Below, in pieces: positions 7,217 to 14,458 of a stretch of DNA of 32,169 nt. The position numbers and the translations under genes were made by a program. The stretch comes from Bacillota bacterium (lineage in GTDB: Bacteria > Bacillota > Clostridia > Lachnospirales > Lachnospiraceae): contig JAUNGK010000012.1 in NCBI GenBank assembly GCA_030524555.1, forward strand, positions 1-32,169. Reading direction: 5' to 3'. Numbering within the stretch: the stretch's first letter is position 1; every line of letters starts with the position of its first letter. The notes below the pieces were generated by a model, which was not told the origin of the DNA, searched no databases, and was given only the letters and a program-made list of their open reading frames with translations.

Positions 7217-8503
7217 ATGAAGAAAAGAATAAATGGAAGCAGCCTATTCTGGGTGCTGCTTAAAATGAATATATTACCGATCATTTTATTGACTCTGGTG
7301 ATTACGACTTTTAGTGCTACAAGATTTGCTGATTCTATGAATAAAGAGGTTCAAAACGGGTTGATGAACTTATGTGATACCGTTATTACCATGTATGACC
7401 TTATGTACGAGGGGGATTACAGTGCGGTAGAGCAGGATGGAGCAATTTACATGCTGAAGGGAGAGCATCAGTTAAACGGTGATTTTTCCATTGTTGATGC
7501 AGTAAAGGAAAAGACCAAGGTGGATATTACTATCTTTTATCAGGATACCCGTGTGATTACAACGATTTCCGACGAAAACGGGAAGCGTGCTATCGGGACA
7601 AGAGCCAGTGCTATTGTGATTAAGGATGTTCTGGAAGAGGGAAAATCAAGCTTTTATTCCAAGACCTCCATTGAGGGGGAGGGGTACTTTGCCTATTATA
7701 CACCGCTTCGGGCAGCGGACGGTACCGTTATCGGTATGCTGTTTGTGGGAAAGCCGTCTGCGGAGGTAGAGGCGCTGGTGTTCGAGGCAGTCAAGCCGAT
7801 TATTATTATCGGAATACTTACTATGATACTGGCATGCTTGATTACCATCAGATTTTCCAATCAATTGGTAGGTGCGATAAGGAAGATTGAGTCTTTCCTT
7901 GAAAAGGTTGCGGGGGGAGAGCTCCGCACAGAATTTGACCCCATGGTTCTTAGGCGTACGGATGAGCTGGGAGAAATGGGACGTTACATAGTAAGAATGC
8001 AGAAATCCCTGCGTGAGCTGGTGGAGCAGGATATTCTTACCAAGCTGAATAACAGACGAAGCGGTGAAAAGCTGTTAAAGCAGGTGCATGAAAGATTTGA
8101 GCGGAGTGGACATCCTTTTTGTGTGGCAATCGGTGACATTGATCACTTTAAACGGGTGAATGACAGCTATGGTCATGAATGCGGGGATAAGGTACTTGTG
8201 GAGGTCTCTTCCAGACTTAAGAACAATATGTACGGGAAGGGCTTTGCCGTCAGATGGGGAGGGGAGGAATTCCTGCTTGTATTTGAGGATATGTATTTAG
8301 AGGAAGCAGTAGGTCATTTGCAGGTTATTCTTGAAGATATTCGTAGTGTTGCCGTGGAAGCCGAGGACGGACAGAGCGTTAATGTTACTATGACCTTTGG
8401 AATTATACAGGGAAGCAGCGAAAAGCTGGAGCATATTATTAAGGATGCAGACACCAAGCTGTATTTCGGTAAAAACAATGGACGAGATCAGATAGTACAT
8501 TAA
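7217..8503 (+). CDS. Membrane-bound diguanylate cyclase with extracytoplasmic cache-like sensor, HAMP and GGDEF
   Basis: This 428-residue enzyme should make cyclic di-GMP from two GTP in response to an outside signal. Transmembrane helices lie near residues 15-35 and 193-212 and bracket a single-cache-like sensor that includes YFAYYTPLRAADGTVIGMLFVG. A HAMP-like segment (about 213-265) leads to DILTKLNNRR, the opening of the GGDEF domain. The active-site motif is GGEEF at 348-352, so the catalytic residues are intact. The RxxD inhibitory site expected five residues before GGEEF is not present. I start at 7217 because AGGAG lies five bases upstream; the in-frame ATGs at 7193 and 7196 have no ribosome site. 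It is likely expressed from its own promoter and ended by the hairpin at 8525. The signal sensed is unknown. Confidence 0.9.
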   Translation: MKKRINGSSLFWVLLKMNILPIILLTLVITTFSATRFADSMNKEVQNGLMNLCDTVITMYDLMYEGDYSAVEQDGAIYMLKGEHQLNGDFSIVDAVKEKTKVDITIFYQDTRVITTISDENGKRAIGTRASAIVIKDVLEEGKSSFYSKTSIEGEGYFAYYTPLRAADGTVIGMLFVGKPSAEVEALVFEAVKPIIIIGILTMILACLITIRFSNQLVGAIRKIESFLEKVAGGELRTEFDPMVLRRTDELGEMGRYIVRMQKSLRELVEQDILTKLNNRRSGEKLLKQVHERFERSGHPFCVAIGDIDHFKRVNDSYGHECGDKVLVEVSSRLKNNMYGKGFAVRWGGEEFLLVFEDMYLEEAVGHLQVILEDIRSVAVEAEDGQSVNVTMTFGIIQGSSEKLEHIIKDADTKLYFGKNNGRDQIVH

Positions 8504-8506
8504 AAT

Positions 8507-9799
8507 TTAAGGAATTATAACAGGAGACTGCCTAAGCTCATTTAGGGCAGTCTTTTTATTGTTGGATTTCATTGCCGCTTCATAGATGGAAGAGTAAAAA
8601 AGCTCTTTATCTAAAAAGGAGAGAGCTTCGTTTGTAAATGTGTTTTTGGCATCCGCCAGCTTGGTGACAAGAGGAATGTCACTGTGCTTTTTGATAGAAG
8701 ACAAAAGACAGGAGGAGCTTTTCCGAAAGCCCAATAGATGAGTGTACGGAATGAAATATTCTCTGGAGCTATATGGTGCCTGATAGAACGCAGGAGCTTT
8801 CATTTCCAGCAATATGTGAAGCAGAACACGGCTGATCCGGGAATAAGTAAGATCTTTGGATTTTAACAGATTGCAAAAATCCGAGTAGCCTGTAAATTCC
8901 GGCAGTTTCTTGATAATCTTGTCAGAAAGATCAGGTGTGCAGTCTAAATAAGATTGAAATCCGTTATTCTGATTGATTAACAGCTGATGATGCAAAAAAG
9001 GAGACAGGTCGTCTTCTGTGAGATATGTTTTGGCATTTACAGCCTCAGAAAAGATGGAATGACAACTCTCAGGGATAAAGGGAAGCACCTGATTAAGCGC
9101 TGCACGGCATTCTTCTGTTGTGGCGCAGCTGTTATAATTGTTTGCCAAAAAGCTGCGGATGGCAGTGGCAGAAGGAAAAATCCGGGAACTGTCATGGAGC
9201 ATGGTTTCATGAAAACCGCTTCCCTGTCTGGAAATTGTAAAGGGAATAATAGAGCTGTTTAAGGCGCACAGAGCCTTACAATATTCCAAACCTAAAATAT
9301 TGTTGGGAGCAGAAAGCACCCTGGTAAGGGTATCAGGTGAAGAAACAGAAGTCTTAAGCAGTGCACGTTCCCTTGCTGCAGGGTAGGAAAGCCCCTGTTT
9401 TAAAAATCTGCAAAGCTCATCCTTGTATTGCTCTTCTTCGGAGAGAAGAGCGGAGGCGGTATTCATAAGAGGCATAGCCGATCCTTCCTCACTTCCGAAA
9501 GACAGGATATCAACAACACCTAAATGATGGGCAAGAAAAACAGCCCCCTGTGCAAAATATTCTGCACTGGAAGCGGCATATAAGGAAGGCAGCTCTATTA
9601 CAGCATCTGCACCGCCAAGAAGCGCCATCCGGGTACGAAGATATTTGTTTAAAAATGCCGGAGCGCCTCTTTGGACATAGTTTCCGCTCATGATAACAAG
9701 AATATAGTCGGCGCCTGTCAGACGGCGTGTCTGTTCGATATGGTATTGATGTCCGGTATGAAAGGGATTGTATTCAGCAATAATAGCCGCAACCTTCAT
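8507..9799 (-). CDS. tmcAL: tRNA(Met) cytidine acetate ligase
   Basis: TmcAL activates acetate with ATP and acetylates the wobble cytidine of elongator tRNA(Met). The 430-residue protein opens with MKVAAIIAEYNPFHTGHQYH, which contains the HIGH-like nucleotidyltransferase motif (F-H-T-G-H) and is the family signature. VIMSGNYVQRGAPAFLNKYLR and GADAVIELP, further diagnostic blocks, follow. The frame is open upstream to 9850, but I place the start at 9799 because GAGGT lies eight bases upstream and the family begins there. It is the only confident minus-strand gene and converges on the diguanylate cyclase gene, whose stop lies three bases from its own. It is divergent from pta, and acetate is the substrate of TmcAL and the product of the neighbouring Pta-AckA pathway; whether this adjacency matters is inference. 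Confidence 0.93.
   Translation of the reverse strand: MKVAAIIAEYNPFHTGHQYHIEQTRRLTGADYILVIMSGNYVQRGAPAFLNKYLRTRMALLGGADAVIELPSLYAASSAEYFAQGAVFLAHHLGVVDILSFGSEEGSAMPLMNTASALLSEEEQYKDELCRFLKQGLSYPAARERALLKTSVSSPDTLTRVLSAPNNILGLEYCKALCALNSSIIPFTISRQGSGFHETMLHDSSRIFPSATAIRSFLANNYNSCATTEECRAALNQVLPFIPESCHSIFSEAVNAKTYLTEDDLSPFLHHQLLINQNNGFQSYLDCTPDLSDKIIKKLPEFTGYSDFCNLLKSKDLTYSRISRVLLHILLEMKAPAFYQAPYSSREYFIPYTHLLGFRKSSSCLLSSIKKHSDIPLVTKLADAKNTFTNEALSFLDKELFYSSIYEAAMKSNNKKTALNELRQSPVIIP
8525..8558 (+). terminator. Rho-independent terminator of the diguanylate cyclase gene, inside the end of tmcAL
   Basis: AGACTGCC pairs with GGCAGTCT across a short loop, with TAA/TTA adding pairs past one bulged base, followed by TTTTTATT. 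It lies wholly within the coding end of the convergent tmcAL gene. Confidence 0.8.
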
Positions 9800-9807
9800 G
9801 GCAGATA

Positions 9808-9812
9808 ACCTC
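9808..9812 (-). promoter_or_regulatory. Ribosome binding site fixing the tmcAL start
   Basis: On the minus strand GAGGT stands eight bases before the ATG at 9799. The upstream in-frame codons to 9850 have no comparable site. Confidence 0.7.
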
Positions 9813-9909
9813 GTTTTCATATAATGTATGCTCTTTTTATACTCTAGCATAGAAAACGGCGGGGGGCAATTTGATATCTAAAAATGTAAAGTTTTTTGCA
9901 GTGTAAGTC

Positions 9910-9938
9910 TTGTGGTTGCAATGGGATTGAGATATAAT
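9910..9938 (+). promoter_or_regulatory. Sigma-A promoter of pta-ackA
   Basis: TTGTGG (9910-9915), a 17-base spacer and a perfect TATAAT (9933-9938) lie 47 bases before the pta start. The -35 box is weak and the -10 box is perfect. Confidence 0.65.
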
Positions 9939-9985
9939 TTTATCGGGGAAATTGGAATTGTACTGGGAGCGAAAGGAGAAACGTT

Positions 9986-10987
9986 ATGTCATATATTGAC
10001 GTGATTAAAGACAAAGCGAGAATGGACAAAAAAACCATTGTCCTTCCGGAAACAACTGATAAGAGAACGCTGATCGCAGCATCTAACATAATTAAAGAAG
10101 GCATTGCAGATATTATTATGATCGGCGACGAAGAGAAGATTATGGATGGCGCCACATGGCTGGAGATTGAATTGGACGGCGTTACCATTATTAATCCGTC
10201 TACCTGTGAGAAACTGGATGAATATGTAGAGCTGCTTTATGAAACCAGGAAGAACAAGGGAATGACTCCCGAAAAGGCGAGAGAAATTCTTCTGTCAGAT
10301 AATCTTACCTTCGGCGTTATTATGGTAAAGGCCAATGATGCCGACGGTATGGTGGCAGGTGCATGCCATGCAACCGCAGATACCCTGCGCCCGGCACTTC
10401 AGATTTTGAAGACGGCACCGGGAGTGAAGCTGGTATCAGGCTTCTTCCTGATGTGTGTTCCTGATAGTCCTTATGGGGAAAACGGAACCTTCTTATTTGC
10501 AGACTGTGGCTTAAATCAGGATCCTACCGCAGAGGAGCTTGCCGCTATTGCGGATACCTCCGCAAAGAGCTTTAAGAGTCTTGTGGGAGCTAAGCCTATT
10601 ATTGCCATGCTTTCCCATTCTACCAAGGGAAGTGCTAAGCATCCGCTGGTGGACAAGGTAGTGGAGGCTACAAGGATTGCACATGAGCAGTATCCTCATC
10701 TTACGTTGGACGGAGAGCTGCAGACGGACGCGGCCCTGGTTCCGCAGGTGGCTAAATCAAAGGCTCCCGGAAGTGAAGTGGCGGGTAAGGCCAATGTACT
10801 TATTTTCCCTAATCTGGACTGCGGAAATATCGGTTACAAGCTGGTTCAGCGGTTAGGAAACGCAGAGGCCTACGGTCCCATGCTGCAGGGAATATCAAAG
10901 CCTGTTAACGATTTGTCGAGAGGCTGCTCGTGGCAGGATATTGTAGGCGTGGTAGCGCTTACTGCCGTACAGGCTCAATTAGTATAA
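9986..10987 (+). CDS. pta: Phosphate acetyltransferase
   Basis: Pta converts acetyl-CoA and phosphate to acetyl phosphate, the first step of acetate formation with ATP gain. The 333-residue protein matches the short, single-domain form of the family (about 330 residues). It opens with the usual 'KTIVLPETTDKRTLIAA' block, has GACHATADTLRPALQI in the middle, and in the C-terminal half contains DGELQTDAALVP and VLIFPNLDCGNIGYKLVQRL, which are classic Pta signatures. GGAG lies upstream at a good distance from the ATG. ackA follows after 29 bases, so the two genes form an operon driven from the promoter at 9910. No regulatory N-terminal domain is present. Confidence 0.97.
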   Translation: MSYIDVIKDKARMDKKTIVLPETTDKRTLIAASNIIKEGIADIIMIGDEEKIMDGATWLEIELDGVTIINPSTCEKLDEYVELLYETRKNKGMTPEKAREILLSDNLTFGVIMVKANDADGMVAGACHATADTLRPALQILKTAPGVKLVSGFFLMCVPDSPYGENGTFLFADCGLNQDPTAEELAAIADTSAKSFKSLVGAKPIIAMLSHSTKGSAKHPLVDKVVEATRIAHEQYPHLTLDGELQTDAALVPQVAKSKAPGSEVAGKANVLIFPNLDCGNIGYKLVQRLGNAEAYGPMLQGISKPVNDLSRGCSWQDIVGVVALTAVQAQLV

Positions 10988-11001
10988 ACGGATATGGAAA
11001 T

Positions 11002-11006
11002 GGAGG
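11002..11006 (+). promoter_or_regulatory. Ribosome binding site choosing the ackA start
   Basis: GGAGG lies ten bases before ATG 11017. The in-frame ATG at 11026 would be 19 bases away, and the longer frame to 10930 overlaps pta and has no ribosome site. Confidence 0.6.
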
Positions 11007-11016
11007 ATCAACATCA

Positions 11017-12222
11017 ATGGATGGTATGAATATTTTAGTCATTAACTGCGGAAGCTCATCTTTAAAGTTTCAGCTCATTAATGCACAGTCTGAGCAGTTA
11101 ATTGCAAAGGGGATCTGTGAGAGGATCGGTATGGATGGAAGCAGCATGACTTATTCCCCGGCAGATGGTGAAAAGCAGGAGACGGCAGCACCAATGAAGG
11201 ATCATACGGCGGCGATCAGGCTGGTGCTTAACGCCCTTACTGATGACAAAACCGGTGTAGTGAAAAGCCTTGATCAGATTGGGGCGGTAGGACATAGAAT
11301 TGTTCACGGAGGTGAAAGCTTTGCCAAGTCCACCGTGATTACCGATGAGGTGTTAAAGGCCATTGAGGAGTGCAATGATCTTGCTCCCTTACATAACCCT
11401 GCTAACCTGATCGGAATTAATGCCTGCCGGGAGCTGATGCCCCAAACGCCTATGGTAGCTGTTTTTGATACCGCATTTCATCAAACCATGCCGGAGGAAG
11501 CGTATCTTTACGGGCTTCCCTATCACTATTATGAGGATTATCGTGTAAGAAGATATGGTTTTCACGGAACCAGTCATTCTTATGTATCCCATCGGGCGGC
11601 TGCCATGCTTGGAAGAGCATATGAGGATTTGAAGATTATCGTGTGCCATCTGGGAAACGGAGCAAGTATTTCGGCAGTCAAAGAAGGAAAATGTGTGGAT
11701 ACCTCCATGGGGCTTACTCCCTTAGAGGGGCTTATTATGGGAACCCGGTCAGGAGATATTGATCCGGCAATCATTGAATTTTTATGTAATAAAGAAAATA
11801 AATCCGTTCATGAGATATTAAATGTGCTGAATAAGGAATCCGGTGTTTTGGGTCTTTCAGAAGGCTTTTCTTCTGATTTCAGGGATCTTGAGAAAGGATA
11901 TCGTGCAGGAGAAGCGCCGTCTATCAGAGCAATGAAGGCTTTTGCTTACCGTGTCGCTAAGTATATCGGTGCATACACTGCGGCCATGAACGGTGTGGAT
12001 GTGATTTGTTTTACGGCAGGAATAGGGGAAAATAACCCGTTTATCAGGAATATGATCTGTTCCTATCTTGGTTATCTGGCCATCACTATTGACCGGGAGG
12101 CAAATGAGAAGCGGGGGCAGGAGATGGAAATTTCCACCTTTGACAGCAGAACCAGGGTGTTGGTGATCCCTACCAATGAGGAACTTGCCATTGCAAGAGA
12201 GACGTATGCGCTGGTAAAGTGA
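11017..12222 (+). CDS. ackA: Acetate kinase
   Basis: AckA turns acetyl phosphate and ADP into acetate and ATP, finishing the pathway begun by Pta. The 401-residue length is normal for the family. Signatures run in order: VINCGSSSLKFQL near the N-terminus, GHRIVHGGE, VFDTAFHQTMP, RRYGFHGTSHSYVS with the phosphate-binding histidines, CHLGNGASI, and the C-terminal FTAGIGENNPFIR. The reading frame is open back into pta, but the ribosome site supports 11017; homologues often begin at the Met-Asn at 11026, so those three extra residues remain uncertain. No terminator was seen after the stop. Confidence 0.97.
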   Translation: MDGMNILVINCGSSSLKFQLINAQSEQLIAKGICERIGMDGSSMTYSPADGEKQETAAPMKDHTAAIRLVLNALTDDKTGVVKSLDQIGAVGHRIVHGGESFAKSTVITDEVLKAIEECNDLAPLHNPANLIGINACRELMPQTPMVAVFDTAFHQTMPEEAYLYGLPYHYYEDYRVRRYGFHGTSHSYVSHRAAAMLGRAYEDLKIIVCHLGNGASISAVKEGKCVDTSMGLTPLEGLIMGTRSGDIDPAIIEFLCNKENKSVHEILNVLNKESGVLGLSEGFSSDFRDLEKGYRAGEAPSIRAMKAFAYRVAKYIGAYTAAMNGVDVICFTAGIGENNPFIRNMICSYLGYLAITIDREANEKRGQEMEISTFDSRTRVLVIPTNEELAIARETYALVK

Positions 12223-12302
12223 CAGTTTTGCCTGCACCGTCCCGGATATGGCACAGGAAGACTGAATTGTTACCGGATCTGCCAAAATATTTGTGACAGG
12301 TA

Positions 12303-12331
12303 TTGACAAATAAGGAGACCGCCGTTATAAT
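12303..12331 (+). promoter_or_regulatory. Perfect consensus sigma-A promoter for DUF177-rpmF
   Basis: TTGACA (12303-12308), 17 bases and TATAAT (12326-12331) match the sigma-A consensus at all twelve positions. The DUF177 start codon is 52 bases downstream of the -10 box. This is the strongest-looking promoter in the window. Confidence 0.9.
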
Positions 12332-12383
12332 TGGTTGAGTGTGTGATTAAGCGATCAGCACATATGATTCATAGGAGCTTACA

Positions 12384-12908
12384 ATGTTAATTAATCTGAC
12401 GGATGTATTTTCTGTTGAAGGAAAAGACAGAGAGGAAAGCTTTGATTTTGAACCCCATGAGGTTTCTTATATGGGAAATACCTATCAGGTATTGGAAAAG
12501 TCACCTGTCCGGGTGCATTGTTCCAATATTGGATTGGGGAAGGCTTTGGTTCAGGGAGAAGCCGATCTTGTTCTTTCTATTCCTTGTGACAGATGCTTAA
12601 AGGATGTTAAGGTCCCGGTTTCCATCAAATTTGTGGAAGAGGTTTTTTCACCGGATAGGATGCAGCAGTCAGAGGAAAATGAGGAGCAAAGCTTTATGCT
12701 TGGCTATGAGCTTGACATGGAAGCCCTGTTGAACAGTGAAATCTTGGTCAATATGCCGGTAAAGGTACTGTGTAAGCCTGACTGCAAAGGAATTTGCAAG
12801 CAGTGTGGACATGACCTGAATGAAGGGGACTGTGGATGCGATACATTCGTTCCTGACCCAAGAATGGCGGCTATTAAAGATATCTTTAATGCGAATAAGG
12901 AGGTGTAA
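12384..12908 (+). CDS. DUF177 (YceD-family) ribosomal RNA accumulation protein
   Basis: The 174-residue protein belongs to the YceD/DUF177 family, which in other bacteria affects 23S rRNA accumulation and is nearly always next to rpmF, as here. Conserved Cys pairs are visible: CDRC at residues 68-71, then Cys at 130, 134, 138, 141, 150 and 152 in the C-terminal block. The later motif (CKGICKQCGHDLNEGDC) is typical of Gram-positive members and suggests metal binding. AGGAG precedes the ATG by six bases. The stop is two bases before the rpmF ATG, so the two genes are certainly co-transcribed. Exact molecular action is not established. Confidence 0.9.
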   Translation: MLINLTDVFSVEGKDREESFDFEPHEVSYMGNTYQVLEKSPVRVHCSNIGLGKALVQGEADLVLSIPCDRCLKDVKVPVSIKFVEEVFSPDRMQQSEENEEQSFMLGYELDMEALLNSEILVNMPVKVLCKPDCKGICKQCGHDLNEGDCGCDTFVPDPRMAAIKDIFNANKEV

Positions 12909-12910
12909 CG

Positions 12911-13093
12911 ATGTCTATTTGTCCTAAGAATAAAACTTCAAAAGCCAGAAGAGATAAGAGAAGAGCAAACTGGAAAATGAGTGCTCCTACATTAGTTAAG
13001 TGCAGCAAATGCGGCGCACTGATGATGCCTCATAGAGTATGCAAGACATGTGGTTCTTACAATAAGAAAGAAATCATTGCCAAGGATAATTAA
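12911..13093 (+). CDS. rpmF: 50S ribosomal protein L32
   Basis: The 60-residue protein is L32 of the large ribosomal subunit. It begins MSICPKNKTSKARRDKRRAN, the basic N-terminal tail of the family (CPKNKTSKARRDKRRA), and has four cysteines in CSKCGALMMPHRVCKTCG, so it is the zinc-binding form. AAGGAGGTG lies just upstream, overlapping the end of the DUF177 gene. A strong terminator follows 16 bases after the stop. Confidence 0.98.
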   Translation: MSICPKNKTSKARRDKRRANWKMSAPTLVKCSKCGALMMPHRVCKTCGSYNKKEIIAKDN

Positions 13094-13109
13094 AAAGAAA
13101 AGTATTTTG

Positions 13110-13142
13110 CAAGGGCTTCATTTTATGAAGCCCTTGATTTTT
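13110..13142 (+). terminator. Rho-independent terminator after rpmF
   Basis: CAAGGGCTTCA pairs perfectly with TGAAGCCCTTG over a five-base loop (11 pairs), then a run of five T. It closes the DUF177-rpmF unit and separates it from the sigma factor module. Confidence 0.92.
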
Positions 13143-13163
13143 CTATGAGAAGTCCAATAAAAT
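13134..13163 (+). promoter_or_regulatory. Possible promoter of the ECF sigma factor module
   Basis: TTGATT (13134-13139), an 18-base spacer and TAAAAT (13158-13163) resemble a sigma-A promoter. The -35 box lies in the right arm and T-run of the rpmF terminator, and the leader would be only about eight bases, so this is tentative. Confidence 0.3.
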
Positions 13164-13177
13164 GCGAGGGTTAGGAT

Positions 13178-13681
13178 ATGCCGACGGAGAAAAATTATCA
13201 TGTGGATCTTGAAAGGGCAATTAATCAAAATGCCGACATGATCTATAGAATCGCCGTGACAATAACAGGAAATCAAGCTGACGCTGAGGATGTATTTCAG
13301 GAAACCTTTTTGAGACTGGTAAAGCATCAGGACAAAATACAAAGCGAAGAGCATTTAAAGGCATGGCTTATCAGAGTTGCCAACAATTGCGCAAAGACTG
13401 CAGTGACCAATTCATGGAATAGGAAAACGCAGGGGATAACGGAGGAAATAGAAGAAAAAAGGCAGATAAAAGACCCTTTCTTATCCTCATTAATCACCGA
13501 GCTGTGGCAGCTTCCCCGAAAATATTCGCTGGTTTTGTATTTATATTATTATGAAGGTTATTCTGTGAAGGAGATTTCCTTATTGCTGAATAAAAACGAG
13601 AACAGTGTAAAGACGCTTCTTAACAGGGGAAGAGGATTGCTTAGGAAACGCCTTGAGGAAGGAGGGTATAAGGATGAATAA
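13178..13681 (+). CDS. ECF-type sigma factor
   Basis: This 167-residue protein has the two conserved sigma regions and lacks region 3, as ECF factors do. Region 2 is near residues 16-85, with GNQADAEDVFQETFLRLVKH, the core-binding signature. Region 4 is near 108-160 with YSLVLYLYYYEGYSVKEISLLLNKNENSVKTLLNRGRGLLRKRL, whose helix-turn-helix contacts the -35 element. It directs RNA polymerase to a small regulon, and the next gene is its likely antagonist because the stop and start overlap (ATGAATAA). The two following lipoproteins are plausible targets. The ATG at 13178 has a GAGGGTTAGGA purine stretch just upstream. The subfamily cannot be decided here. Confidence 0.92.
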   Translation: MPTEKNYHVDLERAINQNADMIYRIAVTITGNQADAEDVFQETFLRLVKHQDKIQSEEHLKAWLIRVANNCAKTAVTNSWNRKTQGITEEIEEKRQIKDPFLSSLITELWQLPRKYSLVLYLYYYEGYSVKEISLLLNKNENSVKTLLNRGRGLLRKRLEEGGYKDE

Positions 13682-14366
13682 TTCTAAAATGCAGCATTTT
13701 TTTGATACGGAAGATTCATTGAAAAGTGAGTTTAAGAAAGTCTTTTCGGAAATCAAAGCATCAGAGGATTTAAAGTCGAATACCCTTAAAAGCATGCTGG
13801 AGAAAGATAAGTCGAGTAAAGGGTCTGCGGGTAATGCCTTGGGAAGGAAAAATAAAATATGGCGATATGGCATCCCGGCAGCGGCAGTACTTGTCTGTAC
13901 AGTGCTGGTTATTGCTCTTTGTCCCGGAAAGTCAGGCGCACCTTACGTTACTTTGATGGAGGAGGGTGTTTATTATGACAGCGTAGAACTTGAGGATGGG
14001 GAGATTCATTTTGTTGCCAACCGCGTAGCCATATCCATTACGCCTAATGCGGGAGGAATTGTTATCGGAGAGCAGAGCACAGAGGATGAGGAAAGCACAG
14101 AACATGATCCGGGAAGTGCAGAGGAATTGCTGACAGATGATGGGGGCATGCTTGTGTTCGAAGAGGCGCAGGCCGTCTCTCTTCCACAGATTTCTGAAAA
14201 GAACTGGTCTTATATTGGGGAACAAATGATTTATGTGACTGTCCTTAAGACAGAGGAAATAAGATATCAGGCGGTATTTGAAAAGGATGGAACTGTTTAT
14301 GAGGTGATCGGCACCAATGTAACCCAAAAGGAATTTATAGATTTCCTGTATGAAAAGATAAAATAA
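13674..14366 (+). CDS. Probable membrane anti-sigma factor
   Basis: The gene starts at ATG 13674, inside the last codons of the sigma factor gene, with GGAGGG upstream; the frame is open to a TTG at 13653, which is less likely. The 230-residue product has a charged cytoplasmic N-terminal region, one hydrophobic helix near 66-83 (IPAAAVLVCTVLVIAL), and an outer C-terminal domain of about 145 residues ending in a basic tail. This is the layout of anti-sigma factors. The usual zinc anti-sigma motif (H-x3-C-x2-C) is absent, but ASEDLKSNTLKSML resembles the short N-terminal helix found in several Firmicute anti-sigma proteins. Translational coupling is the main support. The signal that releases the sigma factor is unknown. 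Confidence 0.75.
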   Translation: MNNSKMQHFFDTEDSLKSEFKKVFSEIKASEDLKSNTLKSMLEKDKSSKGSAGNALGRKNKIWRYGIPAAAVLVCTVLVIALCPGKSGAPYVTLMEEGVYYDSVELEDGEIHFVANRVAISITPNAGGIVIGEQSTEDEESTEHDPGSAEELLTDDGGMLVFEEAQAVSLPQISEKNWSYIGEQMIYVTVLKTEEIRYQAVFEKDGTVYEVIGTNVTQKEFIDFLYEKIK

Positions 14367-14367
14367 A

Positions 14368-14394
14368 TGAAACTTTTTCCTTGGCTCAAAAGTA
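14368..14394 (+). promoter_or_regulatory. Candidate ECF-type promoter before the transglutaminase lipoprotein gene
   Basis: TGAAAC (14368-14373), 17 bases and AGTA resemble the SigW-type pattern TGAAAC-N16-CGTA, which differs in spacing by one and in the first -10 base. It lies 64 bases before the start codon. No second copy was seen before the sigma factor gene, so self-control is not supported. Confidence 0.25.
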
Positions 14395-14458
14395 TATCTA
14401 ATGTAAAGGTTGTTTATACAGTGCTTTTGCAAGTTTTGATTAAGTAGGGAGAAGGAAG

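Noticed and set aside
9800..9880. Promoter for tmcAL on the minus strand
   Set aside because: A TATAAA is present, but the nearest TTGCCC is 22 bases upstream and no good -35 box lies at 16-18 bases, so I do not list it.
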